DNA of 64,000 bases, taken from positions 124,001 to 188,000 of the forward strand of contig NZ_JAGEMO020000018.1 in assembly GCF_017921975.2 (NCBI RefSeq), given 5' to 3'. Position numbers and translations under genes: made by a program. The DNA is from Hymenobacter terricola (GTDB taxonomy: Bacteria > Bacteroidota > Bacteroidia > Cytophagales > Hymenobacteraceae). Every line of letters starts with the position of its first letter. Position 1 is the first letter of the stretch. The notes beneath the pieces are model-generated. The model searched no databases, was not told where the DNA came from, and saw only the letters and a list, made by a program, of their open reading frames with translations. Shown here piece by piece: positions 36,509 to 44,708 of the stretch.

Positions 36509-36703
36509 ATGTACACCTCGCCAGACCATCCGTTGATTGGCATTGACCCGGAAATCCGGTTCGGCCGGGCGTGCATTATCGGCACCCGAATCAGTGTGGA
36601 CGATGTGCTGGGCTGGCTGGGCAACGCCGACATTATTGAGGATTTCCCGGAATTGGATGAGGACTTGATTCGCGCCTGCCTGCGCTACGCGGCGGACCAC
36701 TAA
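36509..36703 (+). CDS. DUF433 domain protein (antitoxin-like)
   Basis: The 64-residue protein begins directly with the DUF433 pattern: HPLIGIDPEIRFGRACIIGT followed by RISVDDVLGWLG and LDEDLIRACLRYAA. DUF433 proteins carry a winged/HTH-like fold and are usually antitoxins paired with a DUF5615 PIN-like toxin in the next frame. No such toxin follows; the next gene is parB. It is therefore an orphan, perhaps left over from a lost pair. Confidence 0.85.
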   Translation: MYTSPDHPLIGIDPEIRFGRACIIGTRISVDDVLGWLGNADIIEDFPELDEDLIRACLRYAADH

Positions 36704-36748
36704 CCAGCCTAAGTTTTAAGCTGCACCTCCCGCCCCAAACTTCCCGGC

Positions 36749-36778
36749 TTGTGCTTCGCCCAACAATCCGTAATTTTG
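36749..36778 (+). promoter_or_regulatory. parB promoter TTG-N19-TAATTTTG
   Basis: TTG (36749-36751), 19 nt, then TAATTTTG (36771-36778) match the Bacteroidota promoter fully. It lies 45 bp before the parB start chosen here. Confidence 0.8.
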
Positions 36779-36823
36779 AAGTTCCGTATGCGCCGCACTT
36801 TCGGCCAACAGGACCTTGCCGAG

Positions 36824-37810
36824 ATGACCCCAGAGAAGAACGACGAGAAAAACGCGCTGCCCACCCCATCCCAGCTCGTGCCCAAGCGCAAGATTGGCGG
36901 CCTGGGCCGGGGCTTGAATGCCCTGATTGAAGGCAGCTACGAGAAAAAGGGCGACCGCCCCGGTCCCGGCGACCGGCTGGTGTCGCACCCCGTCAATTCG
37001 GTGGGCTTTATTTCGGTCGACCACATCGAGGCCAACCCCTACCAGCCCCGCACGCATTTCGACCAACAAGCCCTGCAGGAACTGGCCGAAAGCATCAAAA
37101 TTCAGGGCATCATTCAGCCCGTGACCCTGCGCCAGCTCGGCACCAATTCTTACCAGCTCATTGCCGGCGAGCGCCGCCTGCAAGCCTCCAAGCTGGCCGG
37201 TCTGGAGACGATTCCGGCCTACATCCGCAAGGCCGACGACCAGCAAATGCTGGAAATGGCCCTGATTGAGAACATTCAGCGCGAGAACCTGAATGCCATC
37301 GAAATCGCCCTCAGCTACCAGCGCCTGCTGAGCGAGTGCAACCTGCGCCAGGAAGAGCTGGGCGACCGGGTGGGCAAAAACCGCTCAACCGTCACCAACT
37401 ACCTGCGCCTGCTCAAGCTGCCGCCCGACGTGCAAATCGGCCTGCGCGATTCGGAAATCACCATGGGCCACGCCCGCGCCCTCATCAGCATCGACGACCC
37501 CAAGCTGCAAGTGGAGCTCTTCCGCAAGATTGTGGCCGAGGAGCTGTCCGTCCGCCGCGTGGAGGAACTGGTGCGCGCCGGCTTCGGCCGGCCCACGGAT
37601 TCAGCCAGCAACGGCGGCTCAACCAACGGCCCCGCCGCCCAGCCCGTGGTGCCCGCCGCCGAGCTGCGCCGCACCGAGCGCTACCTCGCCGACCGTTTTG
37701 GCTCGCGCGTGCAGGTGCGGCCCGGCCCCAAGGGCAGCGGCGAAATCAAAATCGCCTTCGATTCGGTGGAGGACATGCAGCGGATTCTGCATATTCTGCA
37801 GCCGTCGTAG
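36824..37810 (+). CDS. parB: Chromosome partitioning protein ParB (Spo0J)
   Basis: I prefer ATG 36824 (MTPEKND, 328 residues), as ATG 36788 would leave almost no leader after the -7 element; the conserved part starts at KRKIGGLGRGLNALIEG in both cases. The CTPase/ParB-N domain has NPYQPRTHFD and the GERRLQASKLAGLETIP box. A central HTH (VGKNRSTVTNYLRLLKLP) binds parS, and the C-terminal dimer domain contains RVQVRPGPKGSGEIKIAF. It loads on parS and works with ParA. No parS-like palindrome was found by eye in the window. Confidence 0.95.
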   Translation: MTPEKNDEKNALPTPSQLVPKRKIGGLGRGLNALIEGSYEKKGDRPGPGDRLVSHPVNSVGFISVDHIEANPYQPRTHFDQQALQELAESIKIQGIIQPVTLRQLGTNSYQLIAGERRLQASKLAGLETIPAYIRKADDQQMLEMALIENIQRENLNAIEIALSYQRLLSECNLRQEELGDRVGKNRSTVTNYLRLLKLPPDVQIGLRDSEITMGHARALISIDDPKLQVELFRKIVAEELSVRRVEELVRAGFGRPTDSASNGGSTNGPAAQPVVPAAELRRTERYLADRFGSRVQVRPGPKGSGEIKIAFDSVEDMQRILHILQPS

Positions 37811-37900
37811 CGGCAGCCGGTGGCCGGCGATACCGCGCCCGGCGGCTCCATTCCATGTCAAACACGCTAAAAACCGGCGCTTTCCGTTAGCAGGTTTGTT

Positions 37901-38641
37901 ATGAACAGATTGTATTCCCGCTTCGCGATTTTGCTGGCCCTGGCCGGCTGGCTGCTGGCCGGCCCGGCCGCACAAGCCCAGGTTTTCACCCCCACCACCC
38001 CGACCGTTATCCGCCCCGATACCACTGAGCGCCGGGAGGTGGTGGTGTCGCCCCAGGCCAAGAGAAGCAAAGCTGCGGCCGATTCGGCCAAGCGCACCGA
38101 GCACATGTTCCGGGCCTTCGGCTACAAAGGCATCCGCCTGACGCGGCCGGGCAAAGCCGCGCTGCTGGCCGCGATTTTGCCGGGCTCCGGCCAGATTTAT
38201 AACCGGGCGTGGTGGAAACTCCCCTTGGTGTATGGCGGATTGGGCGGCGTGATTTACGGCGAATACTTCTACCAAAAAGGCTACCGGGAGTTCGCCGATG
38301 CCTACAATCACATCACGGAAAGGCAGGACAACCCGGTTACGGGCGCCAAATTCAAGATTGGCGACCAGGAATTGGGCTCCCGCGCCAAGCTATCGAACAG
38401 CGTGGAGGCACTCAATACCGGCGTGGTGGCCTATCGCGGCTCCCGTGACATTTTCTACCTCTACACCGGCCTCGTTTACGGCCTGCAAATTGTTGATGCC
38501 CTGGTGGATGCCCACCTCAAAAACTTCGACGTGAGCGACGACCTGACCTTCCACTGGGAGCCCACACTGATGGCCGTGCCCGGCCAGGCTTCTGCCCTGC
38601 CCACCGCGCCGGGCCTGCTCTTCGCCCTGAAGGTTAAATAG
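37901..38641 (+). CDS. DUF5683 domain protein
   Basis: The 246-residue protein has a signal peptide (FAILLALAGWLLAGP, end near AQAQ), then an Arg/Lys-rich linker. The DUF5683 domain starts at about 80 with AALLAAILPGSGQIYNRAWW and two hydrophobic segments, followed by YRGSRDIFYLYTGLVYGLQI. DUF5683 proteins sit between parB and dapB in many Bacteroidota; the role is unknown, perhaps in the envelope. The gap to dapB is 98 bp. Confidence 0.9.
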   Translation: MNRLYSRFAILLALAGWLLAGPAAQAQVFTPTTPTVIRPDTTERREVVVSPQAKRSKAAADSAKRTEHMFRAFGYKGIRLTRPGKAALLAAILPGSGQIYNRAWWKLPLVYGGLGGVIYGEYFYQKGYREFADAYNHITERQDNPVTGAKFKIGDQELGSRAKLSNSVEALNTGVVAYRGSRDIFYLYTGLVYGLQIVDALVDAHLKNFDVSDDLTFHWEPTLMAVPGQASALPTAPGLLFALKVK

Positions 38642-38739
38642 CGGCTTTACGCGACGGCTAAGGCCGGACGGTGCCGGCCAAGCCAGAAACCCAGGCGGCC
38701 ACCACCAAGCCTCAACCTCCTGATTAACTACCTATTCGC

Positions 38740-39459
38740 ATGAAAATTCTACTCATTGGTTACGGCAAAATGGGCCAGACCATTGGCGCGCTGGCGGCCC
38801 AGCGCGGCCACGAGATTGCCGGCATTGTGGACCTGCACGCCAGCCAGGCCACCATTGCCGATTTCACGCCCGCCACGGTCGACGTAGCCATCGAATTCAC
38901 GCACCCGGATTCAGCCTTTGCCAACGTGATGGCCTGCCTGCGCCAGGGGCTGCCGGTGGTGTGCGGCTCCACGGGCTGGCTGCACCACTTTGAGGAAGCC
39001 GCCGCACTCACCAAAGAATTGAACGGAAGTCTGTTCTACGCTTCCAATTACAGCGTGGGCGTGAACCTGTTTTTCCACTTCAACGAGTACATGGCGGCCA
39101 AAATGCACCAGTTTGGCGGCTACGACGTGGCCGTGCGGGAAATTCACCACACCCAGAAAATCGACCAGCCCAGCGGCACGGCTCTCACGGCCGCCGAAGG
39201 CATCCTGCACCACTTCCCCGGCAAAACCACCTGGCGCAACGCCCCCGCCGAAACGCCCGCCGAACTGGCCATCCTCAGCGAACGCACCGGCGACGCGGTG
39301 GGCACGCACATCGTCACCTATACCTCGGCCGTCGATACCCTGGAACTCAAGCACGAAGCCCACAGCCGCGAAGGCTTTGCGCTGGGAGCCCTGCTGGCGG
39401 CCGAATGGCTGCCCGGCCGGCACGGCGTATTCGGCATGAAAGAGCTGCTGGGGTTGTAG
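38740..39459 (+). CDS. dapB: 4-hydroxy-tetrahydrodipicolinate reductase
   Basis: The 239-residue enzyme reduces hydroxy-tetrahydrodipicolinate in lysine and diaminopimelate synthesis. The Rossmann start is MKILLIGYGKMGQTIG; DVAIEFTHPDS, VVCGSTGWL and SNYSVGVNLFFHFNEYMA are DapB marks. The catalytic His region is VREIHHTQKIDQPSGTAL, with the K-x-D-x-PSGTA signature seen there. It is a shorter Bacteroidota-type DapB. The next gene in this conserved block is lepB. Confidence 0.96.
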   Translation: MKILLIGYGKMGQTIGALAAQRGHEIAGIVDLHASQATIADFTPATVDVAIEFTHPDSAFANVMACLRQGLPVVCGSTGWLHHFEEAAALTKELNGSLFYASNYSVGVNLFFHFNEYMAAKMHQFGGYDVAVREIHHTQKIDQPSGTALTAAEGILHHFPGKTTWRNAPAETPAELAILSERTGDAVGTHIVTYTSAVDTLELKHEAHSREGFALGALLAAEWLPGRHGVFGMKELLGL

Positions 39460-39608
39460 CCGCTCTGGCGGTTGGCTTTCCACTGCGTTTCTTTGCATGA
39501 TTTTAGATGCCAGGCCAAGCGGCGGGGCATCCAAACCCTGGTGATTAACTGAACACCGTAGCGCGGCGGTCCGCATGCTGACTACTTCCTACTGGCTACT
39601 TCTGATAT

Positions 39609-40757
39609 ATGGCTTTGCTCAAAACCGACCCCACCACCGCCCCCCAGGCGCCCAAAACGAAGACCCGCGAGTGGGCCGATTCGCTGATTTTTGCCATCGT
39701 GGCGGCCACGCTCATCCGCTGGGCCACGTTTGAGGCTTATACCATTCCCTCGCCCAGCATGGAAGCCTCCCTGCTTGTGGGTGACTACCTGTTCGTGAGC
39801 AAGCTGCATTACGGCCCCATCACGCCCCAAACGCCGCTGCAAGTGCCCCTCACCCACCAAACCATCTGGGGCACGGGCCTGAAGAGCTATTCTGACCTCA
39901 TCCAGCTGCCCACCTACCGCCTGCCGGGCTTCTCCGAAATCAAGCGCAACGACGTGGTGGTGTTTCACGTGCCGTGGGAGGCGCAGTACCCGGCCGATTT
40001 GCGCACCAACTACATCAAGCGCTGCGTGGCCGTGGCCGGCGATACCCTCGAAATCCGCGATGCCCAGGTGTACCTCAACGGCAAGCCCGGCGTGGCCCCT
40101 CCCGGCCTGCAAACCACCTATTTTATGCAGGTGGACAACCCCAACGACGAAGTGCTGGCCGCCCTGCACGCCCAGGGCGTGGTCGACTATGAGCAGCCCA
40201 ACGGCATGCCGCAGGCCGTGGCCCAGGCCGATGGCAAATTTGGCTACGCCATCAGCTGCACGAAAGCGGCGCACGATTACTTCGTGAAACAGCCCTACGT
40301 GAAGCGGATGGACGTTATTCAGCCCGAAGTGCAGCTGTTTCCCGACGTGGCCGATTTCCGCAATTCCGGAGCCATGAGCGCCACCCCGCGCAAATGGTCA
40401 CTCGACAGCTACGGCCCGCTGCCCATCCCCAAGAAAGGTCAGACCATCACCCTTTCCCCCGGCAATGCCGCCATTTACTACAAAATAGTGGCCCACTACG
40501 AGCACAACGACGGCATTACCTGGAAAGACGGCATGATTTACCAGAACGGCAAAATGCTCACCAGCTACACCGTGAAGCAGAATTACTACATGATGATGGG
40601 CGACAATCGCCACAACTCCGAGGATTCCCGCTTCTGGGGCTTCGTGCCCGAAGACCACGTGGTGGGCAAAGCCGTCCTCATCTGGCTGTCCATCGACCCC
40701 AACGCCGATTTCTGGCACAAAATCCGGTGGAGCCGCCTGTTCAACATCATCCACTAA
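39609..40757 (+). CDS. lepB: Signal peptidase I
   Basis: The 382-residue enzyme has one N-terminal membrane helix (LIFAIVAATLIRWATFEAY). The catalytic Ser50 is in IPSPSMEASLLVGDYLFVSK and the Lys in NYIKRCVAVAGDTLEI (about 137). Box E, GDNRHNSEDSRFWGFVP, lies near the C-terminus. A long insert between the Lys and box E is usual in Bacteroidota. It removes signal peptides of exported proteins at the outer face of the inner membrane. Confidence 0.96.
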   Translation: MALLKTDPTTAPQAPKTKTREWADSLIFAIVAATLIRWATFEAYTIPSPSMEASLLVGDYLFVSKLHYGPITPQTPLQVPLTHQTIWGTGLKSYSDLIQLPTYRLPGFSEIKRNDVVVFHVPWEAQYPADLRTNYIKRCVAVAGDTLEIRDAQVYLNGKPGVAPPGLQTTYFMQVDNPNDEVLAALHAQGVVDYEQPNGMPQAVAQADGKFGYAISCTKAAHDYFVKQPYVKRMDVIQPEVQLFPDVADFRNSGAMSATPRKWSLDSYGPLPIPKKGQTITLSPGNAAIYYKIVAHYEHNDGITWKDGMIYQNGKMLTSYTVKQNYYMMMGDNRHNSEDSRFWGFVPEDHVVGKAVLIWLSIDPNADFWHKIRWSRLFNIIH

Positions 40758-40771
40758 AGCGAAAACCACGC

Positions 40772-40968
40772 TGTCATTGCAAGTGGAGCATTCCGCGCAT
40801 CAAGCGGAGACGCAACGCAACAACCCGTCCTATCAACGCCACCAGCGCTGAAATGTGATAAGCCCCGGTATTGCTCTTGTTGAGCAGTGCCGGGGCTTAT
40901 CGTTCTAGAAAGTGTTTGGGTTGTACAGGACGGATTGCCGCGTTTTGCGGCGCTCCGCTCGCAATGGC
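40772..40968. repeat. Inverted pair of GTCATTGC repeats around a terminator
   Basis: A copy reading GTCATTGCAAGTGGAGC starts at 40773. An opposite copy, GATTGCCGCG..GCAATGGC, lies at 40933-40968. Between them is a hairpin at 40857-40901. The same element occurs once at 29941. Confidence 0.65.
40857..40901. terminator. Hairpin terminator between lepB and ung
   Basis: Outer arms GATAAGCCCCGG (40857-40868) and CCGGGGCTTATC (40890-40901) pair perfectly and an inner TTGCTC/GAGCA stem extends it. It separates convergent genes. Confidence 0.75.
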
Positions 40969-40974
40969 AAACAC

Positions 40975-41637
40975 CTACCACCTAATCGGCTCAAGCCCTT
41001 CACTCACCAGCCAGGCATTGGTCTTGCTGAATGGTTTGCTGCCGAAAAAGCCCTTGTCGGCGGCGAATGGCGACGGGTGTACCGATTTTATTATCAGGTG
41101 TTTCCGCTCGTCAATCAACTCGGATTTTTTGCCGGCATACGCGCCCCAGAGAATGAAGACGACGTGTTCTTTCTCTTCCGAAACCTTGCGGATAACCGCA
41201 TCCGTGAATTCCTCCCAGCCTTTCTTTTGGTGCGAAGCGGGCTCGCTGGCGCGCACCGTGAGGGTGGCATTCAGGAGCAGGACGCCCTGCTGGGCCCAGC
41301 GGTCGAGGTTGCCATGGGGCGCGGGCGCGGTGCCGGGAATATCGGCTTGTAATTCTTTGAAAATATTTTGGAGCGATGGCGGCGTGCGCTGGCCTTCCTG
41401 CACCGAAAACGACAGCCCGTGCGCCTGATTGCGCCCGTGGTACGGGTCCTGGCCCAGAATCACAACCTTCACCTTGTCGAACGGCGTGGCCGCGAAGGCG
41501 TGAAAAATCTGCGGCCCGGCCGGATAGACGGTGGCCGTGGCGTATTCGCCTTTCACAAAGGCAATAAGGCGCTGAAAATACGGTTTTTCGAACTCATCGG
41601 CTAGCACAGGCTGCCAGCTTTCGGTTATCTTTACCAT
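40975..41637 (-). CDS. ung: Uracil-DNA glycosylase
   Basis: The 220-residue protein is family 1 UDG. The water-activating motif GQDPYHGRNQAHGLSFSV contains the catalytic Asp, and the C-terminal HPSPFAADKGFFG loop contains the catalytic His and the DNA-intercalation loop. LLLNATLTVR is also conserved. It removes uracil from DNA as the first step of base-excision repair in the cytoplasm. Full length; overlaps nothing. Confidence 0.97.
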   Translation of the reverse strand: MVKITESWQPVLADEFEKPYFQRLIAFVKGEYATATVYPAGPQIFHAFAATPFDKVKVVILGQDPYHGRNQAHGLSFSVQEGQRTPPSLQNIFKELQADIPGTAPAPHGNLDRWAQQGVLLLNATLTVRASEPASHQKKGWEEFTDAVIRKVSEEKEHVVFILWGAYAGKKSELIDERKHLIIKSVHPSPFAADKGFFGSKPFSKTNAWLVSEGLEPIRW

Positions 41638-41751
41638 TGAGGTTTTGAAGAAAATAAACGGGCTTCCTCGGCGTTCAATAGCCGATTTTGCGTAAAAACA
41701 ATTTCAGCGGGCGGCTGTTACGCCCGCAGCTACCTTTTAGCTACGACACCT

Positions 41752-42138
41752 ATGCCCACCACCACTACGCAAGGCGTCACCGTTTCGGTTACGACCAATT
41801 ACCTGCCCGACTACTCCAGCCCCGGCCAGGAGCATTTTGTGTTCGCTTATAAAATTGAGATTCGCAACAACAGCGAGTTCACGGTGAAGCTGTTGCGACG
41901 CCACTGGCACATCCACGACGCCAACGGCGTGGTGCGCGAAGTGGAAGGCGAAGGCGTGGTGGGCCGCCAGCCGGTGCTGGAGCCCGGCGAGGCGCACCAG
42001 TATGTGAGCGGCTGCAACCTCAAATCCGGAGTGGGCAAGATGCGCGGCACCTACCTCATGGAGCGCCTTGCCAACGGCCAAGAATTCTCGGTCGAAATTC
42101 CGGAATTCACCCTCATGGTGCCCTACCGTCTGAATTAG
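41752..42138 (+). CDS. apaG: ApaG domain protein
   Basis: The 128-residue protein is a stand-alone ApaG/FN3-like domain: VSVTTNYLPDYSSPGQEHFV, YKIEIRNNSEFTVKLLRRHW, then VGRQPVLEPGEAHQYVSGCN and MRGTYLMER. These match ApaG along the whole length. ApaG has been linked to cobalt/magnesium phenotypes but its molecular role is unclear. A TACCTTTT at about 41730 may be a -7 element. Confidence 0.93.
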   Translation: MPTTTTQGVTVSVTTNYLPDYSSPGQEHFVFAYKIEIRNNSEFTVKLLRRHWHIHDANGVVREVEGEGVVGRQPVLEPGEAHQYVSGCNLKSGVGKMRGTYLMERLANGQEFSVEIPEFTLMVPYRLN

Positions 42139-42194
42139 GACCTTTCAAGTAGTAGCAGGATAGTGGGCGGCGGTGCGACCTTTGCGGCTCGTAT

Positions 42195-42989
42195 TTGCCC
42201 GCCCGCTTCTTGTTTCAACTCCTCGCTTACCTCCGCTTCTGGCTCCGTTCGGGCAATGCCCACGGGCTGCACTCGCCGTTCGTGTTTGGGCTCTACACCT
42301 CGGTGGTGCGGCACACCGGCAGTTTTGGGGCTTACACTGCCGTGGAGGCCCGGCGGCGGCAGCTGCTTACTAGCCGGGAGCGCATCAGCGTCACCGATTT
42401 TGGGGCGGGCTCGCACACCGGCGCGGGCCAGCTGCGCCGCGTGGCCGACATTGCCCGTACGGCGGCCAAGCCGCCGCACCTCGCGCAGCTGCTGTTTCGG
42501 CTGGTCAATCATTTCCGGCCCGCCACCATTCTGGAGCTGGGCACCTCGCTGGGCCTCACCACCGCTTATCTGGCCGCCGCCGATTCGCGCCACCACGTCG
42601 TCACCTTCGAGGGCTGTCCCAATGTGGCCGCCGTGGCCCGCGAAACCTTCGCTATGCTGGAATTGGGCAGCATCGCTATCGTAGAAGGAAATATCGACGA
42701 CACGCTGGCCCCGGCCCTATTGGCCCTGAAATCACCCGTTGATTTCGCCTTTTTCGACGGGAACCACCGCTACGAACCCACGCTGCGCTACTTCGAGCTG
42801 TGCCTGGCGCACCGCACCGAAGAGTCGGTTTTTATCTTCGATGACATTCACTGGTCATCCGATATGGAACGGGCCTGGGAAGCCATCAAAGCCCACCCCG
42901 AGGTGATGCTGACGGTGGATTTGTTCTACATCGGGCTGGTGTTCTTTCGGAAGAATCAGCCCAAGCAGCACTTCTCGCTGCGGGTGTAG
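42195..42989 (+). CDS. Class I SAM-dependent methyltransferase
   Basis: The frame has no ATG near the start; TTG 42195 gives 264 residues beginning MPARFLFQLLAYLRFWL. The N-terminal HSPFVFGLYTSVVR box and the motif I ILELGTSLGLTTAYLAAA (about 117) with FDGNHRYEPTLRYFELCL match the O-methyltransferase-3-like family found in Bacteroidota. The SAM pocket is clear; the substrate is unknown. The start after an ACCTTTG-like word (42177) suggests a short leader. Confidence 0.85.
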   Translation: MPARFLFQLLAYLRFWLRSGNAHGLHSPFVFGLYTSVVRHTGSFGAYTAVEARRRQLLTSRERISVTDFGAGSHTGAGQLRRVADIARTAAKPPHLAQLLFRLVNHFRPATILELGTSLGLTTAYLAAADSRHHVVTFEGCPNVAAVARETFAMLELGSIAIVEGNIDDTLAPALLALKSPVDFAFFDGNHRYEPTLRYFELCLAHRTEESVFIFDDIHWSSDMERAWEAIKAHPEVMLTVDLFYIGLVFFRKNQPKQHFSLRV

Positions 42990-43010
42990 CGCAAGTGAGC
43001 AGGTTCGTGT

Positions 43011-43868
43011 TTACGGCAGCTGGTTCAACTCCACCTCGCCGGTGTCCTGCAACGCCTGGCGCAGGCGCGTGAGCCGCTGCAACAGGGCTTCCAGCTGGTC
43101 GAGGGGCAGCATATTGGCACCGTCGGATAGCGCGGTGGCGGGGGTGGGATGGGTTTCGATGAACAGGCCATCGGCCCCCACTGCGATGGCGGCTTTGGCG
43201 ATGGTTTCGATGAGGGCGGGCTGGCCGCCGGTCACGCCGCTGCTTTGGTTGGGCTGCTGCAGGGAGTGGGTTACGTCCATCACCACGGGCACGCCGAAGC
43301 GGCGCATGGCGGGCAGGTTGCGGAAATCCACCACTAGCTCGGAGTAGCCGAAAGAGTTGCCGCGCTCGGTGAGAATGACGTTTTCATTGCCGGCCTGGCG
43401 CACTTTGTCCACGGCAAATTTCATGGCCTCACCGCTCAGAAACTGACCTTTTTTGATATTTACCACCTTGCCGGTTTGGGCAGCAGCGATAAGTAAATCG
43501 GTCTGCCGGCACAGGAAAGCCGGGATTTGCAGCACGTCGACGTATTCGGCGGCCAGGGCGGCTTCGGTCGATTCGTGGATGTCCGTCACGGTGGGTACGC
43601 CGATTTCGCGCCCTACTTTTTGCAGGATGCGCAGCGCCGTTTCATCGCCGATGCCGGTGAACGAATCGGCCCGCGAGCGGTTGGCCTTGCGGTACGAACC
43701 TTTGAAAATGTAGGGAATCCGGAGCTTATCGGTGATGTGCTTGATGCGCTCGGCGATGCGCAGGGCCATGTCTTCGCCCTCGATGACGCAAGGCCCGGCC
43801 ATGAGAAAGAACTGGCCGGAATTGGTGTGGCGAAAATGCGGGAGGGTGTTGGCGAGAGCGGTGAGCAT
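43011..43868 (-). CDS. kdsA: 3-deoxy-8-phosphooctulonate (Kdo-8-P) synthase
   Basis: The 285-residue aldolase condenses arabinose-5-phosphate and PEP to Kdo-8-P for LPS inner core. Marks are FLMAGPCVIEGEDMALRIAE, IPYIFKGSYRKANRSRADSF, PTVTDIHE, LQIPAFLCRQTDLL, NIKKGQFLSGEAM and DVTHSLQQPNQSSGVTGGQP. All are conserved in KdsA of the metal-independent type, as Asn occurs in the KANRS segment where metal forms keep Cys. Full length. Confidence 0.97.
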   Translation of the reverse strand: MLTALANTLPHFRHTNSGQFFLMAGPCVIEGEDMALRIAERIKHITDKLRIPYIFKGSYRKANRSRADSFTGIGDETALRILQKVGREIGVPTVTDIHESTEAALAAEYVDVLQIPAFLCRQTDLLIAAAQTGKVVNIKKGQFLSGEAMKFAVDKVRQAGNENVILTERGNSFGYSELVVDFRNLPAMRRFGVPVVMDVTHSLQQPNQSSGVTGGQPALIETIAKAAIAVGADGLFIETHPTPATALSDGANMLPLDQLEALLQRLTRLRQALQDTGEVELNQLP

Positions 43869-43968
43869 GGGCTTTGGTATTGAGTAAGAAGTAGTGAGTC
43901 ATCAGAAAAAGAGGCCGTTAGATTATCAAGAATAACATAACTGCTCTCCATACTTTCTACATACCACT

Positions 43969-44583
43969 TTATTCTGGTTTCTTTTTCAGACAGATGAAAA
44001 GTTCGCGCCCCTGCCGGGGCTTGAGGGAATTGGTGGCAGTTTCGAAATGCCGGAAATCAAAATACGGAGCAAAATAGTCGCGGTATTCGTCTTTGCTGCC
44101 GCCAAACGGCGGCTCCTGCACCGGGCCAAAATCGGTATCGAACAGCACGCCCATGAGCGTGCCGCCGGGCCGTAGCAGCGCCGCGCACTGCTGGGCATGC
44201 GCGGGCCGCAAGGCAGGGTTGAGGGCGCAAAAAAACGTCTGCTCCACAATTAAATCGTAGGGCGGGTCGTTGGGCAAGGCAAAGAAATCGGCCAGCAGAA
44301 GGTGTTCTTTCGGAAAACCGGGCACGCGGGCAGCCAACGCCTCTAGTGCTTCGGGCGCGATATCGGCTACGAATACTTGCTGGAAGCCTTGTTGGTGCAG
44401 GTATTCGGCCTCGTAGGCCCGCCCGGCGCCGGGGATGAGGATGCGCGGCTGCTGCACTACATCGAGCTGGTCGAAATAGGCGCGTAGTGGCGGGGTGATG
44501 GTGTGGGCATCCCAGCCGTCGCGGCCGGCGGCGTAACGGCCTTGCCAGTAGGCCGCATCGAAGTCTGGGAAAACCGTTTCCAT
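43969..44583 (-). CDS. TPMT-like SAM-dependent methyltransferase
   Basis: The 204-residue protein resembles the thiopurine S-methyltransferase family. It starts with FDAAYWQGRYAAGRDGWDAH, has motif I ILIPGAGRAYEAEYLHQQGF, DIAPEALEALA, and DLIVEQTFFCALNPALRPAH. These fit TPMT-like small-molecule thiol or halide methyltransferases. It lies 100 bp upstream of kdsA on the same strand. The start ATG 44583 is divergent from the coiled-coil gene across a compact 125-bp promoter region. Confidence 0.88.
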   Translation of the reverse strand: METVFPDFDAAYWQGRYAAGRDGWDAHTITPPLRAYFDQLDVVQQPRILIPGAGRAYEAEYLHQQGFQQVFVADIAPEALEALAARVPGFPKEHLLLADFFALPNDPPYDLIVEQTFFCALNPALRPAHAQQCAALLRPGGTLMGVLFDTDFGPVQEPPFGGSKDEYRDYFAPYFDFRHFETATNSLKPRQGRELFICLKKKPE

Positions 44584-44708
44584 TCAGCCAAAGTATAGTA
44601 GAAACTTGCCAGGGGACCAAAGTCCCCTATTTTTACGCCCAAAGGTACGTGCCGCGTCGCGGCAGGCATCTCGAATCTCTCACCCTTTTCTCGCTTAACT
44701 ATTCCCGT

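Noticed and set aside
35306..37810. parA/parB as sign of a plasmid
   Set aside because: The following DUF5683, dapB and lepB genes form the usual chromosomal block, and no replication gene is present.
42195..42989. Methyltransferase starting inside the frame at a later Met
   Set aside because: The first Met lies too far in and would cut off the conserved HSPFVFGLY box, so TTG 42195 is kept.
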